A stretch of DNA of 64,000 bases from Thermoproteota archaeon (GTDB lineage: Archaea > Korarchaeota > Korarchaeia > Korarchaeales > Korarchaeaceae), in assembly GCA_027491435.1 (NCBI GenBank), contig JAOZFG010000035.1, positions 62,001 to 126,000 of the forward strand, given 5' to 3'. The notes beneath the pieces were generated by a model that was not told the DNA's origin, ran no database searches, and saw nothing but the letters and a program-made list of their open reading frames with translations. Shown piece by piece: positions 32,711 through 40,406 of the stretch (positions are counted from its first letter, which is position 1; each line of letters starts with the position of its first letter). Position numbers and translations under genes: made by a program.

Positions 32711-33298
32711 ATGCGTATGAGGGTGGGCGTCCTAAGGAGGTCAGCTCTAGTGGTGGTGGACGTCCAGAAGGACTTCATGCCAGGCGGGAGCCTGCCCGTA
32801 CCCGATGGAGATAAAGTGGTGCAGCCATTAAACGAAGTTATCAGGGAGTTTCAGGCGAGGAGGCTCCCTATGTTCTTCACCAGGGACTGGCACCCGCCCA
32901 ACCATATGTCCTTTAGGGAGAGGGGAGGTTCTTGGCCGCCTCACTGTGTACAGGGAACGGAGGGGGCCGAGTTTCACCCTGACCTTTTGGTTCCAGAGGA
33001 GGCTATCGTGATTAGTAAGGCAACCGAGCCGGACAAGGAGGCCTATTCCGGATTCGAGGGAACGGAGCTAGAGAGGCTGTTAAGGGAGAAGGGGGTTAAG
33101 AGGCTCTTCATCGGAGGCGTGGCCACGGACTACTGTGTGAGGGCCACCGTGCTAGACGGGTTAAGGTTGGGATTTGAGGTTATAGTCCTGGAGGACGCCG
33201 TGAAGGGAGTAGCCAAGGAAACCGCGGAGAAGGCCCTGAGGGAGATGGTGCTCGGCGGGGCCATACTAGCCAGAACCGATGAGCTCCTATTCGAGTAG
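32711..33298 (+). CDS. pncA: Nicotinamidase (isochorismatase-like hydrolase)
   Basis: 195 residues from ATG 32711; earlier in-frame starts overlap the previous gene. Converts nicotinamide to nicotinate for NAD salvage. The catalytic triad is visible: Asp in VVVDVQKDFMPGG near residue 17, Lys in VISKATEPDKEAYSGF near 100, and Cys in GVATDYCVRATVLDGL near 140. The metal-binding RDWHPPNHMSF (Asp and two His near residues 58-66) and the Pro-Pro-His-Cys stretch (SWPPHCVQGT) distinguish nicotinamidases from other family members. It is followed by a methyltransferase gene after 8 bases, probably in the same operon. Confidence 0.92.
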   Translation: MRMRVGVLRRSALVVVDVQKDFMPGGSLPVPDGDKVVQPLNEVIREFQARRLPMFFTRDWHPPNHMSFRERGGSWPPHCVQGTEGAEFHPDLLVPEEAIVISKATEPDKEAYSGFEGTELERLLREKGVKRLFIGGVATDYCVRATVLDGLRLGFEVIVLEDAVKGVAKETAEKALREMVLGGAILARTDELLFE

Positions 33299-33306
33299 GT
33301 GTCCCT

Positions 33307-33894
33307 ATGAGGAGGGCCCCTCTCGCCTATCGCTTGGTTTACGCTGTCGAGTACAGGGAAGTTTACAGGCCACTCCTGAAGTTCATAGAGAGGGATGGCG
33401 GAAGCGTAGTCGTTGACGTCGGAGGAGGTTACGGGATAGCCAGCGAAATGATAGCTGAACACGTAGATAAGCTGATAATGGTAGAGATAGAGCCTGAGAT
33501 GGCCGTAAAGGCTAGAGATAGGTTGTCCAAGTTCGGACACGTCAGCGTGGTCGTGGCCGACGCCTGCCACCTGCCCCTCAGGGATAAGGTGGTTGACACG
33601 GTCTTCTTCTTCGACTCGTTACATCACATAAGGGAGTCCGAGTGCGCCTTAAGAGAGGCGGCCAGGGTTCTCAAGCCCCTGGGTAAGCTGGCCATATTTG
33701 ACTTTGATGGGAGCAGGCTCATGACCAAGCTGTTGAGCCTTGTGGAGAAGGCCTTCGGGCTCTGGTCTAGCTTCTATCCCAAGGGAAAGCTCATTTCCAT
33801 GCTTGAAGGGATGAACTTCTCCATAGACTACGTAGAGGAGGGTAAGCTCGGGGAGCTTAACCTAGTGGCCACTAAACTTCCTCAGCGTCGTTGA
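33307..33894 (+). CDS. Class I SAM-dependent methyltransferase
   Basis: 195 residues. The SAM-binding motif VVVDVGGGYGIASEMIAEHVDKLIMVEIEPEM spans residues about 34-65. The acidic VVADACHLPLRDKVVDTVFFFDSLHHI (motif II/III region) lies near 82-108, with a following ALREAARVLKPLGKLAIFD, the type seen in UbiE/Methyltransf_11 small-molecule methyltransferases. The acceptor is unknown. Its last 23 bases overlap the convergent small membrane-protein gene. Confidence 0.88.
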   Translation: MRRAPLAYRLVYAVEYREVYRPLLKFIERDGGSVVVDVGGGYGIASEMIAEHVDKLIMVEIEPEMAVKARDRLSKFGHVSVVVADACHLPLRDKVVDTVFFFDSLHHIRESECALREAARVLKPLGKLAIFDFDGSRLMTKLLSLVEKAFGLWSSFYPKGKLISMLEGMNFSIDYVEEGKLGELNLVATKLPQRR

Positions 33895-34132
33895 GGGTCA
33901 TCGGTTTTGACCTCTCCTCCTCTGACCTCTTTTTCAGCAGGTAAACCAGGCCTAACACGAACTTAGCTATTACCGCCGTTATTCCCAGTAAATAGAGTGC
34001 CAGGGCTATTATCCCTATGATTAACAGCAACAGGACGGCTAAGAGCGCCCATACCCTCCATATAATGGGGAAGAGTATTATCAGGAGAGCTACTGTTATA
34101 GCTGCCAGAATTAAGGCTACTGCAGTCCTCAT
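33872..34132 (-). CDS. Small two-to-three-helix membrane protein
   Basis: 86 residues. Nearly all of residues 5-67 are hydrophobic in two or three helices (VALILAAITVALLIILFPIIW and ALLAVLLLLIIGIIALALYLLGIT), followed by a charged tail KKRSEEERSKPMTLNDAEEV. No family was recognised. Its ATG is one base after the stop of the AIM24 gene, so it is probably translated from the same mRNA and may anchor or assist that protein at the membrane, which is inference from context. Confidence 0.6.
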   Translation of the reverse strand: MRTAVALILAAITVALLIILFPIIWRVWALLAVLLLLIIGIIALALYLLGITAVIAKFVLGLVYLLKKRSEEERSKPMTLNDAEEV

Positions 34133-34133
34133 G

Positions 34134-34814
34134 TTAACTCCTCTTGGGGAGGAAGGGCACTATAGCCGCAGCTAGCGCTGGGAGGCTCATGCTCTGCAGT
34201 ATAACCCTACCGGGCCCCGTCAACTTGGCCAGGAAGAGCCCTTCTCCTCCAAATAACATTGTTTTTAGGCCGCCTGCCCTCTCGACCTCGTACTCCACTG
34301 TAGACTCGAAGGCCACGATGTGCCCGGTGTCTACCCTGAGCACCTGCCCGGGCTTCAGGTTGTACTTAATGAAGTCCCCCGCTCCAGTTATCCACATGGT
34401 TCCCACTCCCGTAGCTTTCTGAAGGATGAACCCCTCTCCCCCGAAGAAGCCCGCGCTTAGCCTCCTGGTCAGCGTGGTTGACACGTCTACCCCCTCTTCA
34501 GCCGCCAAGAATGCGCCCCTCTCCAGAATATAGTCAGTGGAACCGTCAAGCTCCAGGGCCATTATCTTCCCAGGATAGCTTCCCGAGAAGGCCACTATTC
34601 CAGGCCCGCCCACGGCCTCATACTCCACTAGGAAGAAAGTCTCCCCGGAGATGACCCTGCTCAGGCCCTTCAATATACCCCCTCTGGCCTTAGCTTCCAT
34701 CCTGACGTTGCCAGACATGTGATTTAGCGCTCCGGCCTGAGAGTATATTCTCTCCCCAGGGTTTATCTCAATGATAACCATCTGGAGGTTGTCCCCTACT
34801 ATCTTATACCTCAT
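34134..34814 (-). CDS. AIM24/TIGR00266-family protein
   Basis: 226 residues from ATG 34814, which is preceded by AGAGGGAG. The family is recognised from the double beta-helix-like layout with repeated turns: IIEINPGERIYSQAGALNHMSGNVRMEAKARGGILKGLSRVISGETFFL, VAFSGSYPGKIMALEL, ILERGAFLAAEEGVDVS, and GLFLAKLTGPGRVILQSMSL. The eukaryotic member AIM24 is a mitochondrial inner-membrane protein; the prokaryotic function is unknown. It lies between asd and a small membrane-protein gene in the same direction, with 28 bases to asd. Confidence 0.87.
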   Translation of the reverse strand: MRYKIVGDNLQMVIIEINPGERIYSQAGALNHMSGNVRMEAKARGGILKGLSRVISGETFFLVEYEAVGGPGIVAFSGSYPGKIMALELDGSTDYILERGAFLAAEEGVDVSTTLTRRLSAGFFGGEGFILQKATGVGTMWITGAGDFIKYNLKPGQVLRVDTGHIVAFESTVEYEVERAGGLKTMLFGGEGLFLAKLTGPGRVILQSMSLPALAAAIVPFLPKRS

Positions 34815-34842
34815 AAGCACTCCCTCTAAAAAAGAAGGGTCA

Positions 34843-35880
34843 CTATATGTAACCCTTAGCCCTCATCAACTCGGCCAGCAGGATAGCTTGACCCGCCGCT
34901 CCCCTGACCGTGTTATGGCCTAGAGTTAGTAGGAGCAGGGAGTCCTTAGAGCTGCCCTTGCGAACCCTCCCCACGGTCACTGACATGCCCTCGCCAGCCC
35001 ACCTGTCGTACCTGGGCTGGGGCCTGTTGGGCTCCTCCCTGACTACTATCGGCCTCTCAGGAGCCGTGGGCAGGCCCATCCTCTGGGGCTCACTTACGTA
35101 GTTCGATAAAGCTCTCTTAGCCTCATCTACGTCAACCTCCTCGTCGAACTCTAGGTGAAGGGCCACAAGATGTCCATCTAGCACGGGAACCCTGACACAA
35201 GTTGCTTGTACCTGAAAGTTAGCCATTTCCACAGTCTCTCCATTAAATTTGCCCAAGAGCTTCCTGCTCTCCCTTACCAGCTTCTCCTCCTCTGAGGGTA
35301 TGTAGGGGATGAGGTTGTCCACTATGTCGTAGGACGGCACCCCCGGATAACCGGCTCCAGAGAGGGCCTGGTAGCTACAGACATTAACTTTCCTGACGCG
35401 ATACTTGTCGTGGAGGGGCTTCATTGGAAGCACAGCCATTGTAGTCGTGCAGTTTGGATCCGTGGCCGCGGGCCCCAGCCCCTCGGCCCTCTGAACCTCA
35501 ATCAAGGCCAGGTGGTCTGGGTTCACATCTGGTATGATTAGGGGGACCAGGGGTTCCATCCTGAGGGCGCTGGCGTTGCTTACCAAAGGTATGTTAGCTT
35601 TCATTATCTCTGGCTCTATCACCTTGGCCTCCGAGGAGGGGAGGGCCGAGAATATGAGGTCTACGCCCTTAAGCGAGGACAGGTCCGTGGGCTGGACCTC
35701 TATCTCAGCCACGTCCTCCGGCAAGGGAGATTCAATCCTCCAGTTGACCGCCTCCCCGTACTTCTTACCGACGCTTGCCTTGCCCGTCAACACTGAGATC
35801 TCAAACCAGGGGTGCTTGTGGAGCATCTGAACGAACCTCTGGCCTACGGCCCCTGTAGCCCCTAACACGGCTACCTTCAT
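34843..35880 (-). CDS. asd: Aspartate-semialdehyde dehydrogenase
   Basis: 345 residues. Reduces aspartyl phosphate to aspartate semialdehyde with NADPH, the branch point to Thr, Met and Lys. The nucleotide-binding start VAVLGATGAVGQRFVQML, the catalytic Cys in TDPNCTTTMAV near residue 145, and the His/Arg region VRVPVLDGHLVALHLEF near 232-248 are present, matching the archaeal/fungal-type enzyme. A perfect AGGTGATC ribosome site lies before the ATG. It follows lysC by 9 bases. The fold is shared with malonyl-CoA reductase, but the linkage to aspartate kinase makes Asd the better call. Confidence 0.93.
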   Translation of the reverse strand: MKVAVLGATGAVGQRFVQMLHKHPWFEISVLTGKASVGKKYGEAVNWRIESPLPEDVAEIEVQPTDLSSLKGVDLIFSALPSSEAKVIEPEIMKANIPLVSNASALRMEPLVPLIIPDVNPDHLALIEVQRAEGLGPAATDPNCTTTMAVLPMKPLHDKYRVRKVNVCSYQALSGAGYPGVPSYDIVDNLIPYIPSEEEKLVRESRKLLGKFNGETVEMANFQVQATCVRVPVLDGHLVALHLEFDEEVDVDEAKRALSNYVSEPQRMGLPTAPERPIVVREEPNRPQPRYDRWAGEGMSVTVGRVRKGSSKDSLLLLTLGHNTVRGAAGQAILLAELMRAKGYI

Positions 35881-35889
35881 GGGATCACC

Positions 35890-37053
35890 TCAGGCCAGCA
35901 CCGACCTCAAGTGGGTGGCCACCTCTTCCCTCTTTTCCCAGTCCACGAATATGGCAACCCTGTTGTGAACGGTCTGCACCCCGAATATATTTATCCCCCT
36001 TTCCGCCAAGGGCTCGGTGATCTTACTGACTATCCCGGGGATTTCCTCTATGGCCGCGCCCCAAACCTTTATCATGGCTAGTCCTTCCTTTAAGGTCACG
36101 GCCTTCACCTTGCCCTGATCTACGAGCTTGTGAGCTTCTTCCAGTACTTTTTCCACGTTAGAGTCTACGTAAACTATGGCCGCGTTATCCAAGTAGCTTA
36201 TGGATATTGAGTCCTTGAAGTTGTGAGGTATCTTTTCCTTAAGCACTAGGGTTATCATGCTGACCTTCTTAGGGTGAACGTCCACCTCCAGCGGTGGTAT
36301 GTACCCGCTCACCACGGTTCCGCCTGACGTCAGCCCCTCCTCTTCTGCCGGGACAACCCTGAGCCTTATCTTAGGAGTTAGGTACCTTAGGGCCTTATGA
36401 TGCAGCACTTTAGCCCCTCCTAGAGAGACTAGGAGGGCCTCTGAGGCGTCGAGTTCATCTAGTTTTTTAGCGTCCCTCATGACCTTGGGATCTGCTGTGA
36501 GGACACCGGGGGAGTCCTTGACCAGTATCACCTCATCTGCTTTGAGGCACCTGGCCAGCACAACTGCCGTCGTGTCGGAGCCTCCCCTGCCAAGGGTAGT
36601 GAGTCTCCCATCCCTTGACTTGCCTAAATAACCACAGACTACCGGCACTGAATCCTTTAAGAGAGGCTCCAGGTTTGATATGGTCGCCCCACAAGTCCTA
36701 TGTAGGTCGACGTTCGCGTCGCCGAACCTCTCATCTGTATACACGGGCCAGAAAGGAGAGCTGGGGTCTATGGCCACTGCCTTGACTCCAAGCCTGTTGA
36801 GGGACGCTGCCATCAGCCTGGCAGAGAGTACCTCACCTAAGCCGGCTATGGAGTCCAACATTTCCTCGTCAGCTCCCACTTCCTTACCTAACTGTATCAG
36901 CCTGTCGGTCTCCCCCTTCATTGCCGATACCACTAACACGATCTTGTGCCCCATTTCCAGCTCTTTCTTCACCTTTTTAGCCATTAGATAGAAGTCTCTG
37001 GGCTTTTTGAGTACGCTCCCCCCTAGCTTAACCACTACCTTCTTTCCCACCAT
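35890..37053 (-). CDS. lysC: Aspartate kinase with C-terminal ACT domains
   Basis: 387 residues, somewhat shorter than typical archaeal aspartate kinases. The amino-acid kinase start VVVKLGGSVLKKPRD, the GLGEVLSARL region, LGRGGSDTTAVVLARCL and VLHHKALRYLTPKIRLRVV are all present. The C-terminal ACT domains include EGLAMIKVWGAAIEEIPGIVSKITEPLAERGINIF and are the likely site of feedback control by Thr or Lys. Its start overlaps the small winged-helix gene by 19 bases, and asd follows after 9 bases: wHTH-lysC-asd form one operon. Confidence 0.93.
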   Translation of the reverse strand: MVGKKVVVKLGGSVLKKPRDFYLMAKKVKKELEMGHKIVLVVSAMKGETDRLIQLGKEVGADEEMLDSIAGLGEVLSARLMAASLNRLGVKAVAIDPSSPFWPVYTDERFGDANVDLHRTCGATISNLEPLLKDSVPVVCGYLGKSRDGRLTTLGRGGSDTTAVVLARCLKADEVILVKDSPGVLTADPKVMRDAKKLDELDASEALLVSLGGAKVLHHKALRYLTPKIRLRVVPAEEEGLTSGGTVVSGYIPPLEVDVHPKKVSMITLVLKEKIPHNFKDSISISYLDNAAIVYVDSNVEKVLEEAHKLVDQGKVKAVTLKEGLAMIKVWGAAIEEIPGIVSKITEPLAERGINIFGVQTVHNRVAIFVDWEKREEVATHLRSVLA

Positions 37054-37301
37054 TTCACCCCCGACAGGGCCTCAGCGATTATCTCCCCCGCTTTGGTGAG
37101 CCTTACTGGTTCTCCATTACCGAACTCCACCAACTTCAGCTTTCTCAGGTCCCTGAGGGCGAACCAGTAGGACGATAGCGGTATGTTTAACTTGTTTTCG
37201 GCGATCTTAGCCAGGGTGGAGGCGGATACCCTACCGTTGTTTTCCCTTACCAAGCTTATCACTGCCTTCTGCCTCTGGGTTAGTTTGAAAAGCCCAAACA
37301 T
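37035..37301 (-). CDS. Small winged-helix DNA-binding protein
   Basis: 88 residues. LTQRQKAVISLVRENNGRVSASTLAKIAENKLNIPLSSYWFALRDLRKLKLVEFGNGEPVRLTKAGEIIAEAL is a single winged helix-turn-helix with a short wing and a final helix. It has no ligand domain, so the protein may sense nothing itself or pair with a partner. Being first in the lysC-asd operon, it is a candidate autoregulator of aspartate-family amino acid synthesis. Two identical 15-bp repeats just upstream of its TATA box (37336-37350 and 37366-37380) are candidate operators. The TATA at 37321-37327 is about 23-26 bases from the ATG, implying a leaderless mRNA. Confidence 0.75.
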   Translation of the reverse strand: MFGLFKLTQRQKAVISLVRENNGRVSASTLAKIAENKLNIPLSSYWFALRDLRKLKLVEFGNGEPVRLTKAGEIIAEALSGVKWWERR

Positions 37302-37320
37302 AATGAGGGATTCCCTCAGG

Positions 37321-37380
37321 TTTAAATCAGTCGATATTGGCGGGACATCACCATCTCCCCTCCAAATTGGCGGGACATCA
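37321..37380 (-). promoter_or_regulatory. lysC-operon promoter with two 15-bp direct repeats
   Basis: A minus TATA (GATTTAAA, 37321-37328) serves ATG 37301. Just upstream the sequence ATTGGCGGGACATCA (plus-strand orientation) occurs at 37336-37350 and again at 37366-37380, identical, with a 30-base period (about three helical turns). It is a likely binding site for a regulator touching one face of the DNA. Nothing else is seen in 37381-37490. Confidence 0.55.
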
Positions 37381-37490
37381 TCTCCACCTCGCCTTTTCGC
37401 CGTGATCTCCTATTATCCTTATAAAGTTATCGTGTGATCCAGATCGAACTTTGACTATTAACTTCGTCATAATTTGTTAATAATTTAAAT

Positions 37491-37910
37491 TTAGTAGTCC
37501 TTAAGGTGAACCGCCTCCACGATGACTGAGGCCTTCCTAATCAGCTCCTCATCTGCCGTCAACAGTATGGCCCTCTCCGATTTAGCCAAGGCCATGTAAA
37601 CGGCGTCGTAGTATGTGATGTTACTACTCACTGATAGGAAGATCGCTTCTAATAGTTCGCTCTCCTTCAGCTCCCTCCAAACTTTCAGCTTGAGGAACGT
37701 GTCTAAGGCTGAGGCGGCCTCTTCCTCTTCAATGAACCCTAACTTGACAGCCTTCCAGAGGGAGTTACCGACCTCGTAAACTACTAGGGAGGGAGCCACT
37801 ACGTCTATTTCCCCTTTAAGGAAGTCCTCAAGCACTTTAGCAGCTTTATCCGAAAGCTCTTCATTTAATAAGAACCTAGCAGCAACTGAAGCGTCGAGTA
37901 CGTACTTCAC
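37491..37910 (-). CDS. vapC: VapC PIN-domain toxin (ribonuclease)
   Basis: 139 residues, the normal length. The PIN acidic residues are in place: Asp in YVLDASVAARFL near residue 6, Glu in VVYEVGNSLWKA near 46, Asp in ITYYDAVYMALA near 101, and Asp in LLTADEELIRKA near 119. VapC toxins cleave tRNA or rRNA when not blocked by VapB. The start overlaps the VapB stop by 4 bases. This copy is intact, unlike the broken pair at 29874-30542, and uses an RHH-type rather than an AbrB-type antitoxin. Confidence 0.9.
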   Translation of the reverse strand: MKYVLDASVAARFLLNEELSDKAAKVLEDFLKGEIDVVAPSLVVYEVGNSLWKAVKLGFIEEEEAASALDTFLKLKVWRELKESELLEAIFLSVSSNITYYDAVYMALAKSERAILLTADEELIRKASVIVEAVHLKDY

Positions 37911-38125
37911 CTGCTCCTTCCCTCCCTCACTGTCGAGTCCACGAACCCCCTTGGAACTTTCCTCTTTCCCTCCTTTAGCTCCTTTAACAACTTTTCAGCC
38001 GCTTTCCTCTTCTCTTCTAGCTCTATTCTCCTCCTTATCGCCTCTCTTATGTATTCAGACCAGTTTATCTTAACCTCCCTCATCTTCCTCTTGAGCTCCT
38101 CGTCAATCCTAATTGTTATGCTCAT
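37907..38125 (-). CDS. vapB: VapB antitoxin (ribbon-helix-helix)
   Basis: 72 residues. The N-terminal SITIRIDEELKRKMREVKINWSEYIREAIRRRIE is a CopG/RHH fold that binds operator DNA, and the C-terminal basic-hydrophobic tail (AEKLLKELKEGKRKVPRGFVDSTVREG) should wrap the PIN toxin. A TATA at 38148-38155 is about 26 bases before the ATG, predicting a leaderless mRNA. VapB with VapC normally represses this promoter. Confidence 0.88.
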   Translation of the reverse strand: MSITIRIDEELKRKMREVKINWSEYIREAIRRRIELEEKRKAAEKLLKELKEGKRKVPRGFVDSTVREGRSR

Positions 38126-38147
38126 ACGTTATTACAACTAGTATTTA

Positions 38148-38155
38148 CATTTAAG
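38148..38155 (-). promoter_or_regulatory. TATA box for vapBC
   Basis: CTTAAATG on the minus strand is about 26 bases upstream of the vapB ATG at 38125. Confidence 0.45.
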
Positions 38156-38195
38156 TTTGGAAGCGACGTTCGCGCCAAGTTAGGCCCGAATTTAC

Positions 38196-38223
38196 GATAA
38201 ACGCACTTTGTAGTCCGTTTATC
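38196..38223. promoter_or_regulatory. Inverted repeat upstream of cstA
   Basis: GATAAACG (38196-38203) and CGTTTATC (38216-38223) form a perfect 8-bp inverted repeat with a 12-base spacer. It lies about 12 bases upstream of a TATA-like AGTATATAG (38234-38242) before cstA. It has the form of an operator for a dimeric regulator; it has no T-run and so is unlikely to be a terminator. Confidence 0.45.
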
Positions 38224-38310
38224 AAACCTTCAAGTATATAGTTTTTGTCGAAGATGATAAAGTTAATTAGCTAACGGGCACCCATATTTCAAAATACGGA
38301 GGTGGTTTAA

Positions 38311-40041
38311 TTGGTCGGAATACTTGAGACCCCCTCCCTCTGGATAATCGGTGCCCTTGTCGCCTATGGCATAGCTTACTCAGTCTACGCCAAATGGGTC
38401 GACGAGAAGATATGGGAGGTCAGCGAGTCGAGAACTACTCCGGCCCACATGTACATGGATGGAGTTGAGTACTTCCCCGTCAGCAGGTACGTCCTCTACG
38501 GGTTCCAGTTCAAGAGCATTGCAGCTTTAGGACCTATACTGGGGCCTTTCATAGCCGTCGCTTACGGCTGGGTCCCAGCCCTGATATGGATAATATTGGG
38601 TAACTTCTTCATAGGGTGGGTTCAGGACTACAGCGCTATAATGCTTACAGTTAGGAATGAAGGCAGGTCTCTCGGCCCTCTCGTCTATAGCGTTGCTGGA
38701 GAAAGGGGAAGGAAAATACTTCTGTCCTACCTGCTGTTCTACCTGCTCATAATATCAGCGGTGTTCATATACCTGGTCTCCCTGTTCTGGAACATATTCC
38801 CGGGATCCTTCATAGCCACCTTGGGCATAATGGTGACCGCCTTCATAACCGGGGAGCTCCTCTACAAATATAAGATGGATATATTCGTCGTGACTGGTTT
38901 GGCCATAGTGCTCACCTTGATAAGCGTCGGCATTGGTACCGTGGTGGCCTGGCCGCCCAAGGACTTCCTGGGCAAGGACTGGACCGTTACCTTCTGGTCC
39001 CTGGTGCTGGCAGTCATACTCTTCTACGGAGCCATAGCTCCGCTGCCTAAGTTCATAACCCCGATGAACTTCGTCTCAGTGTTCCCTGCGATAGGCGGGG
39101 TGCTCCTAATAATACTCGGAGCCTTGCTCACCCCGATATTTGGGATAACGGTTAACCAGCCCACCTTCAAGGGGTGGTATGTAGAGAACGTCGGGCCCAT
39201 ATTCCCGATACTCTTCGTCTCCATAGCATGTGGCGCCATATCCGGATGGCACAGCTTAGTGGGCACTTCCACCACTGGAAAGCAACTCGACGTTGAGACT
39301 GACGCAAGGCCCGTTGGAGCTGGCGCCATGCTCACCGAAGGCCTCCTGGCCACTGCAGCCCTTGCATCCTACATGGTCGTCTCCGCCGACGTGATAAAGG
39401 CTGGTAAGATAGGGGCTTTCGTCACCGGGGCTACACTGCTCACCAAGTCCTACCTGGGAGGAGACGTCGCTGCCGCTTACCTCAAGACGTTCTTCTCTAT
39501 ATTCCTGGTGATATACGCCATAACCGTGCAGACCCTCGTCACCAGGTACTGGCGTGTCTTCAGTGCTGAACTCTTCACCGGAAACTGGTCCTGGCTCGGC
39601 AACAAGTACGTGGCCACTGCGGTCGGCCTTATAATACCCATAGTGTTCGCCCTCTCCGGAAGCTGGATAAATCTCTGGATATACTTCGGAGGAAGCAACC
39701 AGCTCCTCGCCAGCTTAGCCCTTACGTTAGTTGCGGTGTACGTGGTTAGGATGAAGAAGCCAAGCTGGTACGCTGCAGTGCCAGCAATGTTCATGACAAT
39801 AGTCACTTTATCAGCTTTGCTTTGGGAGATATACACGTTCGGCCTTAGCACCTTCGGTATAAAGAAGCCTTTGGCCAAGCCGCCTCTCTCCAATTACCCG
39901 GCCGCTGCCTGGGCTCTCAACGCAGTGTTCTTCCTGATAGGCATCGCTTTATTCGTTTTAGGCCTCTACATGAGCTATCTCCTCTGGACAGCCTTCTTCA
40001 AGTCCAGAAAAGGGGAAGTAGAGGTTACGGCTAGAGCCTAA
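38311..40041 (+). CDS. CstA-family carbon-starvation protein (peptide/pyruvate transporter)
   Basis: 576 residues from TTG 38311, preceded by a strong GGAGGTGG ribosome site. It has about 15 membrane helices. The family blocks are clear: TTPAHMYMDGVEYFPVSRYVLYGFQFKSIAALGPILGPFIAVAYGW, IWIILGNFFIGWVQDYSAIMLTVRNEGRS, SGWHSLVGTSTTGKQLDVETDARPVGAGAMLTEGLLA and FGGSNQLLASLAL. Bacterial CstA and BtsT import peptides or pyruvate. In a peptide-fermenting archaeon with two 2-oxoacid ferredoxin oxidoreductases, amino acid or pyruvate uptake fits well. A T-run follows at 40055-40060. Confidence 0.9.
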   Translation: MVGILETPSLWIIGALVAYGIAYSVYAKWVDEKIWEVSESRTTPAHMYMDGVEYFPVSRYVLYGFQFKSIAALGPILGPFIAVAYGWVPALIWIILGNFFIGWVQDYSAIMLTVRNEGRSLGPLVYSVAGERGRKILLSYLLFYLLIISAVFIYLVSLFWNIFPGSFIATLGIMVTAFITGELLYKYKMDIFVVTGLAIVLTLISVGIGTVVAWPPKDFLGKDWTVTFWSLVLAVILFYGAIAPLPKFITPMNFVSVFPAIGGVLLIILGALLTPIFGITVNQPTFKGWYVENVGPIFPILFVSIACGAISGWHSLVGTSTTGKQLDVETDARPVGAGAMLTEGLLATAALASYMVVSADVIKAGKIGAFVTGATLLTKSYLGGDVAAAYLKTFFSIFLVIYAITVQTLVTRYWRVFSAELFTGNWSWLGNKYVATAVGLIIPIVFALSGSWINLWIYFGGSNQLLASLALTLVAVYVVRMKKPSWYAAVPAMFMTIVTLSALLWEIYTFGLSTFGIKKPLAKPPLSNYPAAAWALNAVFFLIGIALFVLGLYMSYLLWTAFFKSRKGEVEVTARA

Positions 40042-40054
40042 AATACACCACTTC

Positions 40055-40060
40055 TTTTTT
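40055..40060 (+). terminator. T-run after cstA, overlapping the next promoter
   Basis: TTCTTTTTTATTC 14 bases after the stop is a likely T-tract terminator. The same run reads as a TATA element about 25 bases before GTG 40086 and TTG 40095. Confidence 0.4.
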
Positions 40061-40094
40061 ATTCTTGGGATAGTTCGTAAAGGGGGTGTGTATA

Positions 40095-40397
40095 TTGCCA
40101 TTATTCGGTAGAAAGAAGAAGAGAGAGAAAAAAGATAAGGGGGATGCAGGGGTCAAGGACGCCGTAAAGGGCGTCCTCTACGGGTTTGCAGTACATGGGG
40201 CTGCAACTGCTGCTCTTAAGACTAGAATGCACATGGAGCACCTGTTTATGCTCATGACGCTGGGAGACATGCTGGGATTCCCGATAATTCCCCCGTACTA
40301 CTCGTTGAGAATTCTTCCTTACGTGGTTCCTAACATAAAGTCTTGGAAGGAGAGGCTGTTCAGGGAGAGGGACTTTACCGACCTGTTGAGCGGCTAG
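40095..40397 (+). CDS. Small conserved-looking protein coupled to tandem ArsA/Get3 genes
   Basis: 100 residues from TTG 40095, preceded by AAGGGGGTG; GTG 40086 in the same frame gives three more residues. A very basic N-terminus (GRKKKREKKDK) is followed by a helix (AVKGVLYGFAVHGAATAALKTRMHMEHLFMLMTLGDMLGFPIIPPYYSLRILPYVVPNIKSWKERLF) containing a Met/His-rich stretch and a Pro-Pro turn. It ends 9 bases before the first ArsA gene. No family was recognised with certainty. It could be a partner or membrane adaptor of the ATPases, which is inference from gene order. Confidence 0.6.
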   Translation: MPLFGRKKKREKKDKGDAGVKDAVKGVLYGFAVHGAATAALKTRMHMEHLFMLMTLGDMLGFPIIPPYYSLRILPYVVPNIKSWKERLFRERDFTDLLSG

Positions 40398-40406
40398 GGT
40401 GTCTAA

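Noticed and set aside
37336..37380. Start of a CRISPR array (15-bp repeats with 15-bp gap)
   Set aside because: Only two copies, repeats too short and a fixed short spacer; an operator is more likely.
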